Counted from the stretch's first letter, positions 15,567 through 25,278 are shown. The stretch is DNA of 64,000 bases from JBBAGC01 sp964491265 (GCA_964491265.1 CAZBFP010000022.1:1-64000); one strand, 5' to 3'. A program made the numbers and translations. The notes: generated from the sequence alone by a model not told the origin.

Positions 15567-16166
15567 GAACAGGACATCTCTTTCACCTCTTTAAAGAAAC
15601 AGGAGAAACAGGCCAGACGCGATATTATTATCAGCGCTGCGGAGAGGGTCTTCTCCAGCAAGCCCTTCGTTGAAGTTACGATACGTGATATTGCTAAGGA
15701 GGCGGGGATTTCCCATGCATCCATTTACCGCTATTTCCCTGACCAGCAGACACTCTTTGTTGAAGCATTCCTCAGAGGGGCTGATAATATTATTCAATTC
15801 CTGGAAGAGCTGATACACGCTGATAAAAAAGTAAGCATCGAAAAAGTGACAGATAAATTTATCGGTTACCTTATTGAGAATGACCGGTACTTTAGAATGA
15901 TGACCCACTTTATGCTGGACGGCTCTTTGAGCCCGGAACTGGTTGACCGCCTTAATGCGGCGGAAAGACTGCTCCTTAACCAGATGGATAAATTATTCAT
16001 ACGAATAAAAGCGAAAGGGAATATCAGGATGCTTTCTCACACCTATTTTGCAGCAATGAACGGAGTCCTTATAACATTCAGAAACTACCCCGGAAGAAGT
16101 AAAGATGAAGTGGCGGAACACATGAAAAAACTGGGGAAGATAATCGCCTTAAAATTTAAAAGCTGA
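15564..16166 (+). CDS. TetR-family transcriptional regulator
   Basis: 200 residues. The N-terminal helix-turn-helix lies at about 17-62 (DIIISAAERVFSSKPFVEVT, then IRDIAKEAGISHASIYRYF). The rest is the helical ligand-binding domain. No ATG is available near the HTH; the TTG at 15564, seven bases after AAGGA, is the only reasonable start. The neighbours are two acyl-CoA synthetases and an acyl-CoA dehydrogenase, so an acyl-CoA-responsive repressor of fatty-acid use is the likely role. A strong palindrome at the dehydrogenase promoter could be its target. Confidence 0.85.
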   Translation: MEQDISFTSLKKQEKQARRDIIISAAERVFSSKPFVEVTIRDIAKEAGISHASIYRYFPDQQTLFVEAFLRGADNIIQFLEELIHADKKVSIEKVTDKFIGYLIENDRYFRMMTHFMLDGSLSPELVDRLNAAERLLLNQMDKLFIRIKAKGNIRMLSHTYFAAMNGVLITFRNYPGRSKDEVAEHMKKLGKIIALKFKS

Positions 16167-16225
16167 ACCGCGCCTCCCCGCAATATCAATTATCTTTGAA
16201 TTCATTTTAAACAGAAAGAGTAGTA

Positions 16226-16266
16226 TCAGGAGACAGAACATCCCGCAGGAAATTTCTGTCTCCTGA
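16226..16266. terminator. Hairpin between convergent tetR and acyl-CoA synthetase genes
   Basis: TCAGGAGACAGAA and TTCTGTCTCCTGA form a perfect 13-bp stem with a 15-base loop, placed between two converging genes. There is no clear T-run on either side, so it is a terminator by position and stem strength rather than by a classic tail. Confidence 0.6.
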
Positions 16267-16276
16267 AATATTCACA

Positions 16277-18139
16277 CTATTGGTAAAGCTTATCGATCAG
16301 ATCTTTATATTTTTTATCAATGAATTTTCTTTTCAATTTAAGTGTAGGGGTCATTTCACCAGCTTCCTGTGACAATTCATTCGGAAGAAGAACAAATTTC
16401 TTAACCTTTTCCACCTGCCCAAGACTTTTTGTTTTCACATCAATGAGATTTTCATAAAATTTATAAATCTCCGGATTTGTAATAATCTGTTCCGGAGAAA
16501 TATATTCTATATTATTCTTTCTGCAGTAATCTTCAAGCAGAATAAAATTGGGAACTACAAGTGCGGAGATAAACTTTCTCCCCTCCCCTATTGCAATAAA
16601 TTGTGATATATAAGCTTCATTACCCATAAGCGATTCAATCTGCTGTGGAGAAATATTCTTCCCCCCTGATGTAATAATCAGCTCTTTAATCCGGTCAGTT
16701 ATTTTTATATAGGTAAGACGATCACCGTTTTTATCAACATGATAGAGCTCACCAACATCCTGTGTCTTAAACCATCCGTCTTCTGTAAAAATAGCTTTAG
16801 TTGCTTCCGGGTTTTTATAATAACCGGTCATGGACATCCCCCCCTTGAGCTGGACCTCACCCTCTTCAGCTATCCTTGCTTCAATGGTCGGGAGAAGACA
16901 TCCGCAGTAACCGGGCTTTGCATTATCCCTGAATCCTACGCAGACAGGAAAAAATTCTGTTAAACCGTATCCCATAAACAGATTGATCCCTATAGCCTGG
17001 AAGAAATCATTAACCTCAGGCGCAAAGGCAGACCCTCCCACATGATATATATTGCAGTTTTCAGTACCAAGCTTTTCGCGTATTTTACTGAAAATGATTT
17101 TATCAGCAATTTTGTATTTTATACCATAGCTCTGCTTTCTGTAGGATTCAAGACCCACACCTTTTGCCCATTCAAAAAGACTGTATTTTAATCCCCCTGC
17201 ATTCTTCATCCCCTCATGAATAGCTCCATAGACCTTATCCCATATGCGCGGTACACTTGTCATAAAATGAGGTTTAAGAACGCCCATATAATCAACAAAC
17301 TCCAGAGGATTAGGACAATACCCGATTCTCACTCCCACTGACATACAACCGTAAGACCAGAGTCTTTCAAATATATGGGAAAGAGGGAGAAAAGACATTG
17401 ATAAGCTCTGAGGCCCTGCTTCAGGATAGCGTAATGCATGAAATATGCCGCTCATAAAAGTACGATTTGTATGTACCGCTCCCTTTGGATTTCCTGTTGT
17501 TCCGGAAGTATAGATTATTGTAACAATATCATCAGGTGAACCGCTGCTAACTCTTTCTTCAAAATCACTGTCAGAAACATTTCCTCCGCCATCTTTAATA
17601 ATTCTGCTCAGGTAAAAACTCTTATCCCCTGAAATTTTAATAGAATCATCCATGGCAACTATATATTTCAGAAACCTGTTCTCCGCAATTATCATCAGGG
17701 CCTTATCATACTGCTCCTGGTCACCCGTAAAAATGACCTTCACTTCAGCATCATTGATAATATATTCAGTCTCCTCTCTGGAGTTTGTAGCATAGATCGG
17801 TACTGATACAGTTCTTGCAGCAAGAATACCCATATCTGCAACCGCCCATTCGGCACAGTTACCGGAAAAAACCGAACACATTTCACCCTCTTTTAACCCA
17901 TTTGCAATAAGGAATTTTGATACAGCTTTAATTCCTGCTGAAAATTCCGGCCATGAGATTGTTTCCCACTGACCCTGTTTATTCTTTTGTGTAAGAGCAG
18001 TCTCCTCTTTGTAGATCAATGCTTTTTTCAGAATCATATTGGCAAGGGTTTTATTCTCTGCCATATATTCTGCGAAGTCGGCCTCCCAGTTTTTGTCGCA
18101 GTCACGCCAGGGTGGAAGATTTTTTGTGGTATTATACAT
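16277..18139 (-). CDS. fadD: Second long-chain acyl-CoA synthetase (AMP-forming)
   Basis: 620 residues. ANL motifs: IIYTSGTTGNPKGAVHTNRT near 208, LSMSFLPLSHIFERLW, GYGLTEFFPVC, and GWFKTQDVGEL in place of the usual TGD motif, so Gly is replaced by Gln. Then IKITDRIKELIITSGGKNIS and the C-terminal lid. It resembles FAA1/FadD15-type enzymes and differs clearly from the synthetase at 13686, so the two are not a recent duplication. Different acyl-chain preferences are likely. A candidate promoter with TTGACT and a CTCTA-ATTA-TAGAG dyad (18170-18183) lies upstream. Confidence 0.87.
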   Translation of the reverse strand: MYNTTKNLPPWRDCDKNWEADFAEYMAENKTLANMILKKALIYKEETALTQKNKQGQWETISWPEFSAGIKAVSKFLIANGLKEGEMCSVFSGNCAEWAVADMGILAARTVSVPIYATNSREETEYIINDAEVKVIFTGDQEQYDKALMIIAENRFLKYIVAMDDSIKISGDKSFYLSRIIKDGGGNVSDSDFEERVSSGSPDDIVTIIYTSGTTGNPKGAVHTNRTFMSGIFHALRYPEAGPQSLSMSFLPLSHIFERLWSYGCMSVGVRIGYCPNPLEFVDYMGVLKPHFMTSVPRIWDKVYGAIHEGMKNAGGLKYSLFEWAKGVGLESYRKQSYGIKYKIADKIIFSKIREKLGTENCNIYHVGGSAFAPEVNDFFQAIGINLFMGYGLTEFFPVCVGFRDNAKPGYCGCLLPTIEARIAEEGEVQLKGGMSMTGYYKNPEATKAIFTEDGWFKTQDVGELYHVDKNGDRLTYIKITDRIKELIITSGGKNISPQQIESLMGNEAYISQFIAIGEGRKFISALVVPNFILLEDYCRKNNIEYISPEQIITNPEIYKFYENLIDVKTKSLGQVEKVKKFVLLPNELSQEAGEMTPTLKLKRKFIDKKYKDLIDKLYQ

Positions 18140-18313
18140 AATGAATAACTCCTTTTACTATAATGACATCTCTATAATTAGAGTCTTACACATAAAAGGG
18201 AAGAAAAGTCAAGATGTTTTTAACCATAAGTAAAGTTATCAAACTTTAAGTTAACACAACAGCTGTTTTGTAGCAATAAATCTGATTTAACCACAGAGAA
18301 ATCTGTTTTTTGT

Positions 18314-18431
18314 CAGTACTTATTCCGAAAGATATCTTTTAGTGTGATTATGCTGTTTTCAATATTCCCGCCTTCGGCGGCGGGAATATTAGAAGATTTT
18401 ATTTCAAAAAAAAATTAAAGAATTAACATTG
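18314..18431. repeat. Dispersed palindromic repeat F1, copy C
   Basis: It begins CAGTACTTATTCC, continues GATATCTTTTAGTG and TGCTGTTTT, has a central perfect hairpin AATATTCCCGCC...GGCGGGAATATT, then AGATTTTATTTC and ends TTAAAGAATTAACATTG. The order matches copy D almost throughout. It lies between the acyl-CoA dehydrogenase 3' end and the synthetase promoter. Confidence 0.85.
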
Positions 18432-18555
18432 GCTTTTTGTTGTACTTAAAATAAATCCTGATGAAAGAAACTACTAAAGATCAGGGATCATATCCCGGCA
18501 TTAGGGAAATCACCTCATTAAGATATGCAAAGCCTGATGCTCTGATTTATCAATA

Positions 18556-20151
18556 TTACCTCCCCTCAACCTCAGCCAGAGCGCAATCCTGATAGGCATG
18601 AAAAAGCCTGTGGCAGAAACTGTCCCATCTGCGGCATACATCAAGGGTCTTTTCATCACTGGTGAATAATGAAGGGTGCGACACCAGTTCCTCTATCTCT
18701 GCCGAATATCCCTTAATCACTTCCGGGGCTGCGCCTGTGAGAAGATCTTTTATAAATTCCGATGGGGTGTACCATTCTGCAGCTTTTTTAAGATCACCAT
18801 GAATCTGAGTAAGGAGTACATTACGCGGCCCCTCCCACAGCTCGTTTATTGCCGCATCCCTGTAGAGCCGGGGGAATGAGGAAAAGTCCTCCATCACTCC
18901 ATGCCCTCCGAAAATGGACATTCCCTTTCTTATAATATCAGTTGAGTCCCAGGCGCCTGTTATCTTCTGCAGCATGATAAGCTCTCTGACCATAAAATTT
19001 TTCTTTTTCACTTCAAGGGGAATGTCTTTGACGATACCCCCCTGCGGCCCCCCTTCAAGGCTGAGAAATTCGCTGTAAAGTTTAAATGCCCCTGCAGTTG
19101 TTCTCCTTGTAAAATGCTCAATCTCCTGAAGCTGAACCTTTACAAGGGGGAAATCCCCTATTGTTAAACCGAATGCTTTTCTGAATTTACTGTACTCTAC
19201 TGCCTCCCTGCAGACCCGGCTCATACTTGCTGCAGCTGAAATACCCACAGTAAGCCTGGAATAGGTAAGAACAATACCAACAACATTGGCCACACCCCTG
19301 TCAAGTGGCCCTACAGGATAGGCTACAGCCCCGTTAAAGGTGAGCTCACCTGTTGTAAGTTCGCTTGTACCCATTTTCCATTTAATCCGGTCAATGGTGT
19401 AACTGTTGCGTATCTCCTTCTCCTTATTACCCGGAAGCCATGATGGCATTACAAAAAGTGCAACCTTTTCTGAACCTGCAGGTTTTGCAGTAACAACAAC
19501 ATAATCAGCATGTGTGGCTGAACAGAAAAACTTGGTTCCATAGAGTTTCCATGTGTCACCCTCCTTTACTGCTTCAAGAACATTGGCCGGAACATCAGAG
19601 CCCCCCTGAATCTCGGAAAGATACTGTGCTCCTATGGCAACTTCGCCATCGATACCCTCTTTGCAATGTTCGAGTATCCGCTTTGTTTCAGGTGTATCCG
19701 CGTACTTTTCCAGAAGCTTTACCAGGCCTTCAGTGCAGGTAACAGGACAGGCAATGCATGCCTCGCCATTCTGATATACCATGAGCATGCGTATAAATTT
19801 TACCCAGGGTGAATACTCATCCGAGAAAAGGCGTTCGCCGAAAATTTCCTTCTCCATTATTTCTGTTTCCCGGGGGCGCACAATCCTGTCTATGCGGTTA
19901 TGATGACCGTCATAGTGCATCATATAAGGGCGTTTCTCAGGTACAGATGCAGATTCCGCCATGTCGCGCCAGCGGAAAGAAGCTTTATAGGAAATTTTCC
20001 GCGCTTCCCGGTCAGCCTCTTCCCATGCGTCGCCGGAGAAATGCTTAAGAGCTTTCTGTACAAATGGATCATCCATGTAGTAATCTACGTTTCTTCTCCA
20101 TTGGAGGAACTCATCAAAATTATATGGGTTATTTCTGTCAGGAAGGGTCAT
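18556..20151 (-). CDS. AidB-like acyl-CoA dehydrogenase
   Basis: 531 residues, longer than short-chain acyl-CoA dehydrogenases (about 380) and close to AidB-type enzymes. FAD and substrate motifs are visible: GAQYLSEIQGGSDVPAN in the middle beta domain, KFFCSATHADYVVVTAKP, and LTYSRLTVGISAAASMSRVC in the C-terminal helices. The candidate catalytic base is in INELWEGPRNVLL. It should oxidise an acyl-CoA at the alpha-beta position. Its promoter contains a 25-bp palindrome between the -35 and -10 boxes, so it is tightly repressed by a dimeric regulator. Confidence 0.85.
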   Translation of the reverse strand: MTLPDRNNPYNFDEFLQWRRNVDYYMDDPFVQKALKHFSGDAWEEADREARKISYKASFRWRDMAESASVPEKRPYMMHYDGHHNRIDRIVRPRETEIMEKEIFGERLFSDEYSPWVKFIRMLMVYQNGEACIACPVTCTEGLVKLLEKYADTPETKRILEHCKEGIDGEVAIGAQYLSEIQGGSDVPANVLEAVKEGDTWKLYGTKFFCSATHADYVVVTAKPAGSEKVALFVMPSWLPGNKEKEIRNSYTIDRIKWKMGTSELTTGELTFNGAVAYPVGPLDRGVANVVGIVLTYSRLTVGISAAASMSRVCREAVEYSKFRKAFGLTIGDFPLVKVQLQEIEHFTRRTTAGAFKLYSEFLSLEGGPQGGIVKDIPLEVKKKNFMVRELIMLQKITGAWDSTDIIRKGMSIFGGHGVMEDFSSFPRLYRDAAINELWEGPRNVLLTQIHGDLKKAAEWYTPSEFIKDLLTGAAPEVIKGYSAEIEELVSHPSLFTSDEKTLDVCRRWDSFCHRLFHAYQDCALAEVEGR

Positions 20152-20198
20152 GGCTATTCTCCGGAGAAATTATTTTCAGAATAAATTAACACTGGTCA

Positions 20199-20223
20199 AT
20201 TATGTAACCAGTGGTTACATAAT
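20199..20223 (-). promoter_or_regulatory. Palindromic operator inside the acyl-CoA dehydrogenase promoter
   Basis: ATTATGTAACCA and TGGTTACATAAT are perfect arms around a single central base. On the minus strand a TTGACA -35 box lies directly upstream and the palindrome spans the spacer and -10 region (CATAAT). A bound repressor would block RNA polymerase. The TetR protein at 15564 is the best candidate. Confidence 0.75.
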
Positions 20224-20402
20224 GTCAATTCATTTATACTCTTCTTTCCGGATAAACCGGATCCATTCTATACAGAAGAGAGGGACCAATAAAAAAATAT
20301 TTATTATATAAGCATATAACCGGGAGGAGAGGGAATTCAAATTCATCACTATTGACCAGAAAGATTATCAGAGGCAAAGCACAAATCGTTGAATCTGAAT
20401 TT

Positions 20403-21301
20403 CTAATCTTCAGCAACCACCTTATTCCTCCCCCCGGACTTAGCAAGATAAAGCCTTCTATCCGCAATTTTTATAAGCTCATCAGAAACATTATTCTGAC
20501 CTTCAGCTTCAGTCACATCAGTTAAACCGCAGCTGAAGGTGACAAAAAGATTGTTTTCTCTATCCATTATAGTACGGGCAGCCTCCTCCCTTATTCTATC
20601 TATAATCATTACTGCCTGGTCTTTTAAAATACCATCAGCAATAAATACAAATTCTTCTCCGCCATATCTGGCCAGAACATCATAGGCTCTTAAGGAATTA
20701 TTTATGAAATTCGCAAGATTCTTCAAAATAATATCACCAGTCTGATGACCCCATGTATCATTGATCTTTTTGAAGTTATCTATATCAAGAAATCCAAGCG
20801 AAAATCTAAGATTCTCCCTATGATTTTTCATTATCCTATATGAAAGCGATTCAAAAAAATACTCTCTATTAAAAAGTCCGGTTAAATTATCGCGTGTTGC
20901 CTTTTTATAAAGATCACTGCTCATCTCTTTATTTCTTATTACCCTGTTTATCCGGGCTATTAATTCATTATTATCAAACGGCTTTTTTATATAGTCTTCA
21001 GCACCGCTATTCAGACCTTCAGCAACTTCCTCGCCGGAAATTCTTGCTGTGAGAAAAATCACAGGTATATCCATAAACTTTGGATTGCCTCTTAACTGCT
21101 CAGCTGCAGTAAATCCGTCCATGCCCGGCATCATAATATCATAATATCAAGAATAATTAAATCAGGAATACTTTTCTGAAGGAAATTAAACATATCATGG
21201 GCACTTTTTACTGTGTCTACAAAATAATCACCTAATACCTCCTCAAGGAGATAGAGATTTGCCGGCTCATCATCAACCGCAAGTATATGGTACTTTTTCA
21301 C
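20403..21301 (-). pseudogene. Frameshifted REC-GGDEF response regulator (diguanylate cyclase)
   Basis: From a GTG at 21301 the minus strand reads KKYHILAVDDEPANLYLLEE and on to IPDLIILDIM, the front half of a receiver domain. An exact 8-bp tandem duplication (CATAATAT at 21132-21139 and again at 21140-21147) then shifts the frame. Removing one copy restores LIILDIMMPGMDGF and joins the intact remainder from 21134 on: the rest of the receiver (FLTAR, IKKPF) and a GGDEF domain with RYGGEEFVFIA as the signature. As it stands only the truncated downstream frame, lacking the receiver start, could be made. It could be a recent mutation, phase variation, or an assembly error. Confidence 0.8.
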
Positions 21302-21336
21302 AATGTCCCCGCAGATTGTTTATTTTCATACCTGAT

Positions 21337-21585
21337 CTATTTACCTTCAAAAACTTTTTCTACACGCAATCTTAATTCCTGCTCATTGAAGGGTTTTACA
21401 ATAAAATCTGATCCGCCGACCTTAATGCCCCTTATCACATGAGGAGCGGTATTATGCACTGTGAGAAAAATTACAGGTATATTTTTAGTTGCTGCGTGCC
21501 TTTTCAATTCCTTAGTGAGTTCAAAGCCGTCCTGATCCGGAAGATTCACATCCATAAGTATAACATCAGGAGTTACCGTTTTCAT
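21337..21585 (-). pseudogene. C-terminal remnant of a receiver (REC) domain
   Basis: 82 residues starting at MKTVTPDVILMDVNLPDQDG, so it holds the phospho-acceptor Asp (LMDV), the FLT motif and the VKPF lysine. It lacks about the first 45 residues of a receiver, including the acidic pair. It overlaps the end of the kinase fragment at 21566 in another frame. The simplest reading is that it is the tail of the same hybrid kinase, joined to it by an internal deletion. The reading frame alone would not fold as a receiver. Confidence 0.75.
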
Positions 21586-23356
21586 ATTTTTTTATAAGGA
21601 CACCCGATATTCCTATAATCGCATTCATGGGAGTACGGAGGTCATGACTCATATTCGCAAGGAAAGTGCTTTTCGCCCTGTTCGCACTCTCCGCCATCTC
21701 CTTTGCATTTAACAGCCTTATTTCCGTCTCCTTCCTGCCGCTTATATCCGCATTTGTACCAACAACTCTCAATGGGCTGCCTGCCGGATCTCTTTCAAAA
21801 ACTCTACCTCTGTCATGGACCCACACCCATGATCCATTCTTATGCTTCATCCGCACTTCTGCGTCATAAAACTCCGTTTCACCGGAAAAATGACGTGTCA
21901 GTTCATTATTTGATTTATGAAGATCATCGGGATGTACATACCTGCTCCAGGTATCTATATTCACAGGTGAAAGCTCCGCTATAGTATAACCTATTATACC
22001 GGCCCACCTTTCATTAATTACAAGCTCTCCGGTCTGAACTTTCCAGTCCCAGAACCCCACATCCATCCCCCTTATAACAAGATCAAGGCGATTGCTGGTT
22101 TCTTTCAACTCCAGATCGCGCGCTATTCTTTCTGTGCGGTCACGTGTTATTCCAAAAAGAACTTTTTCCCCGTTCCAGATTCCTGAGCTTACACGTGTTT
22201 CCACAGGGAAACACTCCCCTGCAGAATTAACCATTGGTATTGAACAGATGCTCCTCTTACCCTCAAGCATTTCCGATAATACAGATACAACATTCTCTCT
22301 TTCATCAGGACGATGAAGATCCAGTACAGTTTTACCAAGAATCTCCTCTCTGCTGTATTTTAATTTATTAAGAGCGCTTTCATTTACTTCTAAAATATTA
22401 CCCTCTTCATTCAGAATAAAAAGCAGATCTTCAAGCCTGGAGAATAAATTTAAAAAATTCTGCTCACTTTTAGAAATAAATTCATCAGTTTTTATCCGTG
22501 CAATTATTCCCCCAACATACAATGCTGTAGTAAGTAAAAACTGTCTGATCCTGATGGAAAAATCGGGAACACTTTTTGACGCTATTATCAAAGCACCAAT
22601 TGATTTCCCTTCATCAATTAGCGGTATTACAGCGATAGTTTTTATATTACCGGCATTAAGAATAGAACTGTATTTATTTATTTCATTTTCAGACAAAAAT
22701 AGAGGCTTCCCCTTTTTTACCTGTGAATACTGAAGAGAATTTTTATCATACCGGTTTACCCTGCAGATAAAATCTTCGGATAAACCTGCATAATGCATAA
22801 GCATAAGGCTGGATGATTCATTATCAAAAAAATAGATCCCTCCACCGTCTATTTCATTAATATCAAGGGTTGTGTTAAGTATCAGTCTCAGGGAATCATG
22901 CAGACTGGAAGTTTTCCCCAGCCTTGCAACAAGATCCCTTTGAATGTTAACAAGCTCAATGTCTCTTTTCCATTCGGTAATGTCCCTTCCGATGGACAAA
23001 TACTCATACACTAATCCATCTTCATCAAAAAATGCTCTGTCAGTCCATTGCTGCCAGGCTGTTGTACCGTCTGATAATATCACACTATGTTCATACGATA
23101 TTTGCGGTTTATGCGCGGTAAGACCATTAACCCTTTCAACAATAATATCCTGTTCATTCTGAGGCAGAAAGGTTAGCCAGTTCACACCAATCAGATCATT
23201 AAATTCCATACTAAAAAAAGTGCAATATGCCTTGTTAACGAATGTTAACTTAAAATCCGGAGTAAATCTGCATATCAATTCTGTGAGGTCATCTACTATA
23301 GCATTATAACCTGATACACCACCTGAGAACTGTTTTTTTTTCTTTTCATTTTTCAT
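21566..23356 (-). pseudogene. Hybrid histidine kinase with PAS-GAF-PAS-PAS input, ATPase domain deleted
   Basis: 596 residues. Order: PAS at about 18-130 (LTELICRFTPDFKLTFVNKA), GAF at about 135-290, PAS at about 300-420, a PAS with PAC motif at about 430-555, then the histidine box FLANMSHDLRTPMNAIIG near 570. The frame ends only about 15 residues later (GVLIKKYENGNS). The rest of the dimerisation domain and the whole HATPase domain are gone, and the half receiver at 21337-21585 follows in another frame. The protein cannot phosphorylate itself. Together with the frameshifted REC-GGDEF gene, the whole locus is decaying. Confidence 0.8.
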
Positions 23357-23424
23357 AAGTTAAGTTTATAGATAAAATAAATTAATGACAATCAAAAAAT
23401 GTCTTTAACATAAGAGCATAGGGA

Positions 23425-24546
23425 CTAATCCCTATGCTCTCTATTGTATATTTTCACCAGTTTCGATATCTCCTTCTCCCTCACCTTTTTGGCCGACTTA
23501 CCCTTTTCGCTTCTCAGCATTTCCAGAGCTTCCACCTCTTTTCTGAGCATTATATAGTTTTCATACCTGGCATGATCGATGAGACCCTCAGAAACCTTCT
23601 GCAGAACTGCACACCCCGGTTCATCCATATGCCTGCAGTCGGTAAACCTGCAGAGAAGTGCCGCTTCGGATATATCATCAAAGGCGGCATCAATGGCATC
23701 AACCCCGCCTGAAGGACGAAGCTCCCTGAGACCCGGGGTATCTATAACCATACCGCCATCTTTCAAAAAGAGAAGCTCCCCCCTTGTTGTTGTATGCCTC
23801 CCCCGCAGATCATCCTCCCTGGTTTCACCTGTTACCTGGACAGCACCCCCTGCCAGGAAATTAATTATTGCTGACTTCCCCACACCTGATGGTCCTGTAA
23901 AAGCTGCAGTAGTGCCGGGTCCGAGAAGCTCATTAATCGAATCTATCCCCTCCCCTGTTAATGCGCTCACCATCAAGACCGGAATAGACCCTGCCACTGA
24001 CGCAGCCCTCATTATAAAATCCTCTCTCTCATCCGGAGAAGCAAGATCGCACTTATTAAGAATTATCACAGGAAGTGCCCCGCTTGAGCGGACCATTACA
24101 ATATATCTTTCCAGTCCCCTCTCTGTGAACTGTCGCCCTCCGTCAACTGAGGCGGTAATAAACATATAGTCAATATTTGATGCTATTACCTGTTCCTCAC
24201 TGCTCCTCCCTGAAGCTCTGCGGGCAAAGACAGTTTTCCTGGCCAGCACCCTTTCTATAACCGTGGATTCATTCTCCCCCCTCAAGAGCACCCAGTCTCC
24301 AACAGCAGGATAATCTGCAGCGCCTGCAGCAATATAGCCAAAGTGCCCTGAAACCGGCAGATCCCCCCTGCCGCATTCCCATAGAACCTCATAAAACGGT
24401 CCCGACCTGGATATCACCCTGCCGGGAAGAAGCCCTGAATCTTTCCATGGGATAAAAGCCTCTTCAAAAAAACTGTTCCATCCTAACTCCGGAAGTTTCC
24501 TCACAGCTTGTAAAAAATCTTTCTTACTTATATTATTTTGTGTCAT
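23425..24546 (-). CDS. rsgA: Ribosome small-subunit-dependent GTPase RsgA
   Basis: 373 residues with the circularly permuted GTPase order typical of RsgA/YjeQ. An OB-fold at the N-terminus (about 40-110) is followed by NKCD at 164-167 (G4), SAL at 194-196 (G5), the P-loop GPSGVGKS at 218-225 (G1), RHTTTRGE at 250-257 and DTPG at 269-272 (G3). A zinc site Cys299, Cys304, His306, Cys312 closes the protein. RsgA helps late maturation of the 30S ribosomal subunit. The gene stands alone in the same direction as the decayed kinase locus. Confidence 0.95.
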   Translation of the reverse strand: MTQNNISKKDFLQAVRKLPELGWNSFFEEAFIPWKDSGLLPGRVISRSGPFYEVLWECGRGDLPVSGHFGYIAAGAADYPAVGDWVLLRGENESTVIERVLARKTVFARRASGRSSEEQVIASNIDYMFITASVDGGRQFTERGLERYIVMVRSSGALPVIILNKCDLASPDEREDFIMRAASVAGSIPVLMVSALTGEGIDSINELLGPGTTAAFTGPSGVGKSAIINFLAGGAVQVTGETREDDLRGRHTTTRGELLFLKDGGMVIDTPGLRELRPSGGVDAIDAAFDDISEAALLCRFTDCRHMDEPGCAVLQKVSEGLIDHARYENYIMLRKEVEALEMLRSEKGKSAKKVREKEISKLVKIYNREHRD

Positions 24547-24625
24547 TATAATCTCCCTATATTATTAGATCCTGAAATATGATAAAATAATCAGCCTGCA
24601 TCAAAAAAACGCTTACAAATTATAA

Positions 24626-24658
24626 TTGTATTATTCAATCTATTGATTAATAATACAA
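24626..24658. repeat. 10-bp AT-rich inverted repeat in the rsgA upstream gap
   Basis: TTGTATTATT and AATAATACAA face each other around 13 bases. The 507-base gap 24547-25053 otherwise holds the rsgA promoter side, an AT-rich stretch without a gene, and the toxin-antitoxin promoter near its right end. Confidence 0.4.
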
Positions 24659-24960
24659 TATCACGAACCATGTTGTTTTTTAGTAAAAAATATGGAATAT
24701 GATGATCTGCTCTGCATGCACAGAGTGCTGTGAAGGGTTTGACATTAATATTAAGCGCGGAAAAAATTTTTAAAAAATAAAATTCTGTCCGAAGTCAATC
24801 CCTGAGCAGGAACATCCCTCTAACAAAATCCTTCATAAAATCTCCTTTTAAAAAAATTAATATCTCTTTATCCATAAAGATAAAGCTGATTACTATTAAA
24901 AATATAAAAGCCGCATGTCAAGATAAATCTTAAATAAATGATCAGTCATCTGCTGAATTC

Positions 24961-24993
24961 AAAAGCTTAATGGAACAAACTCTTGACATTTCC
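24961..24993 (+). repeat. Duplicated promoter block, copy 1
   Basis: AAAAGCTTAATGGAACAAAC followed by TCTTGACATTTC. A copy with only about three differences is at 25587-25619. Each copy supplies a TTGAC -35 element, so the block is a transcribed-gene upstream region copied once, here ahead of the toxin-antitoxin pair. Confidence 0.7.
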
Positions 24994-25010
24994 AGCTTAT
25001 ATATTATACT
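24983..25010 (+). promoter_or_regulatory. Promoter of the ParE/RelE-type toxin-antitoxin pair
   Basis: TTGACA (24983-24988), a 16-bp spacer and TATACT (25005-25010). The ribosome site TGGAG lies just before the ATG at 25054. Confidence 0.6.
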
Positions 25011-25053
25011 AAATCATATCACAAGTTATTAAATTAATCATTCTGGAGTTACA

Positions 25054-25278
25054 ATGAGAAGTGCTCTTATTGATGAAGTGGTTTCTCTGCCTGCTGATGA
25101 CAGGGCGGAACTGGTTGATATCCTGCTGAAAACCCTCAATCCCTCTGTTGACCGGGAAATAGAAAAATTATGGGCTGAAGAAGCGGAAAACCGGGCAAAA
25201 TCAATCAAAGAGAATACCGTTCAAACAATTCCCGCTGACAATGTTTTCAATAACATCAGGAGAAGACTCGGCAAGTGA
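25054..25278 (+). CDS. Addiction-module antitoxin (ParE/RelE partner)
   Basis: A 74-residue acidic helical protein: VVSLPADDRAELVDILLKTL, then EIEKLWAEEAENRAKSIKEN and NVFNNIRRRLGK. This pattern matches the small addiction-module component family that pairs with RelE/ParE toxins. The stop codon overlaps the toxin start (GTGA). It should bind and neutralise the downstream toxin and repress the operon. Confidence 0.85.
   Translation: MRSALIDEVVSLPADDRAELVDILLKTLNPSVDREIEKLWAEEAENRAKSIKENTVQTIPADNVFNNIRRRLGK

Noticed and set aside
21566..21585. Reading the kinase and the receiver as two normal overlapping genes
   Set aside because: Both lack essential parts exactly at the junction (ATPase domain and first half of the receiver), so a deletion in one hybrid-kinase gene is more likely.
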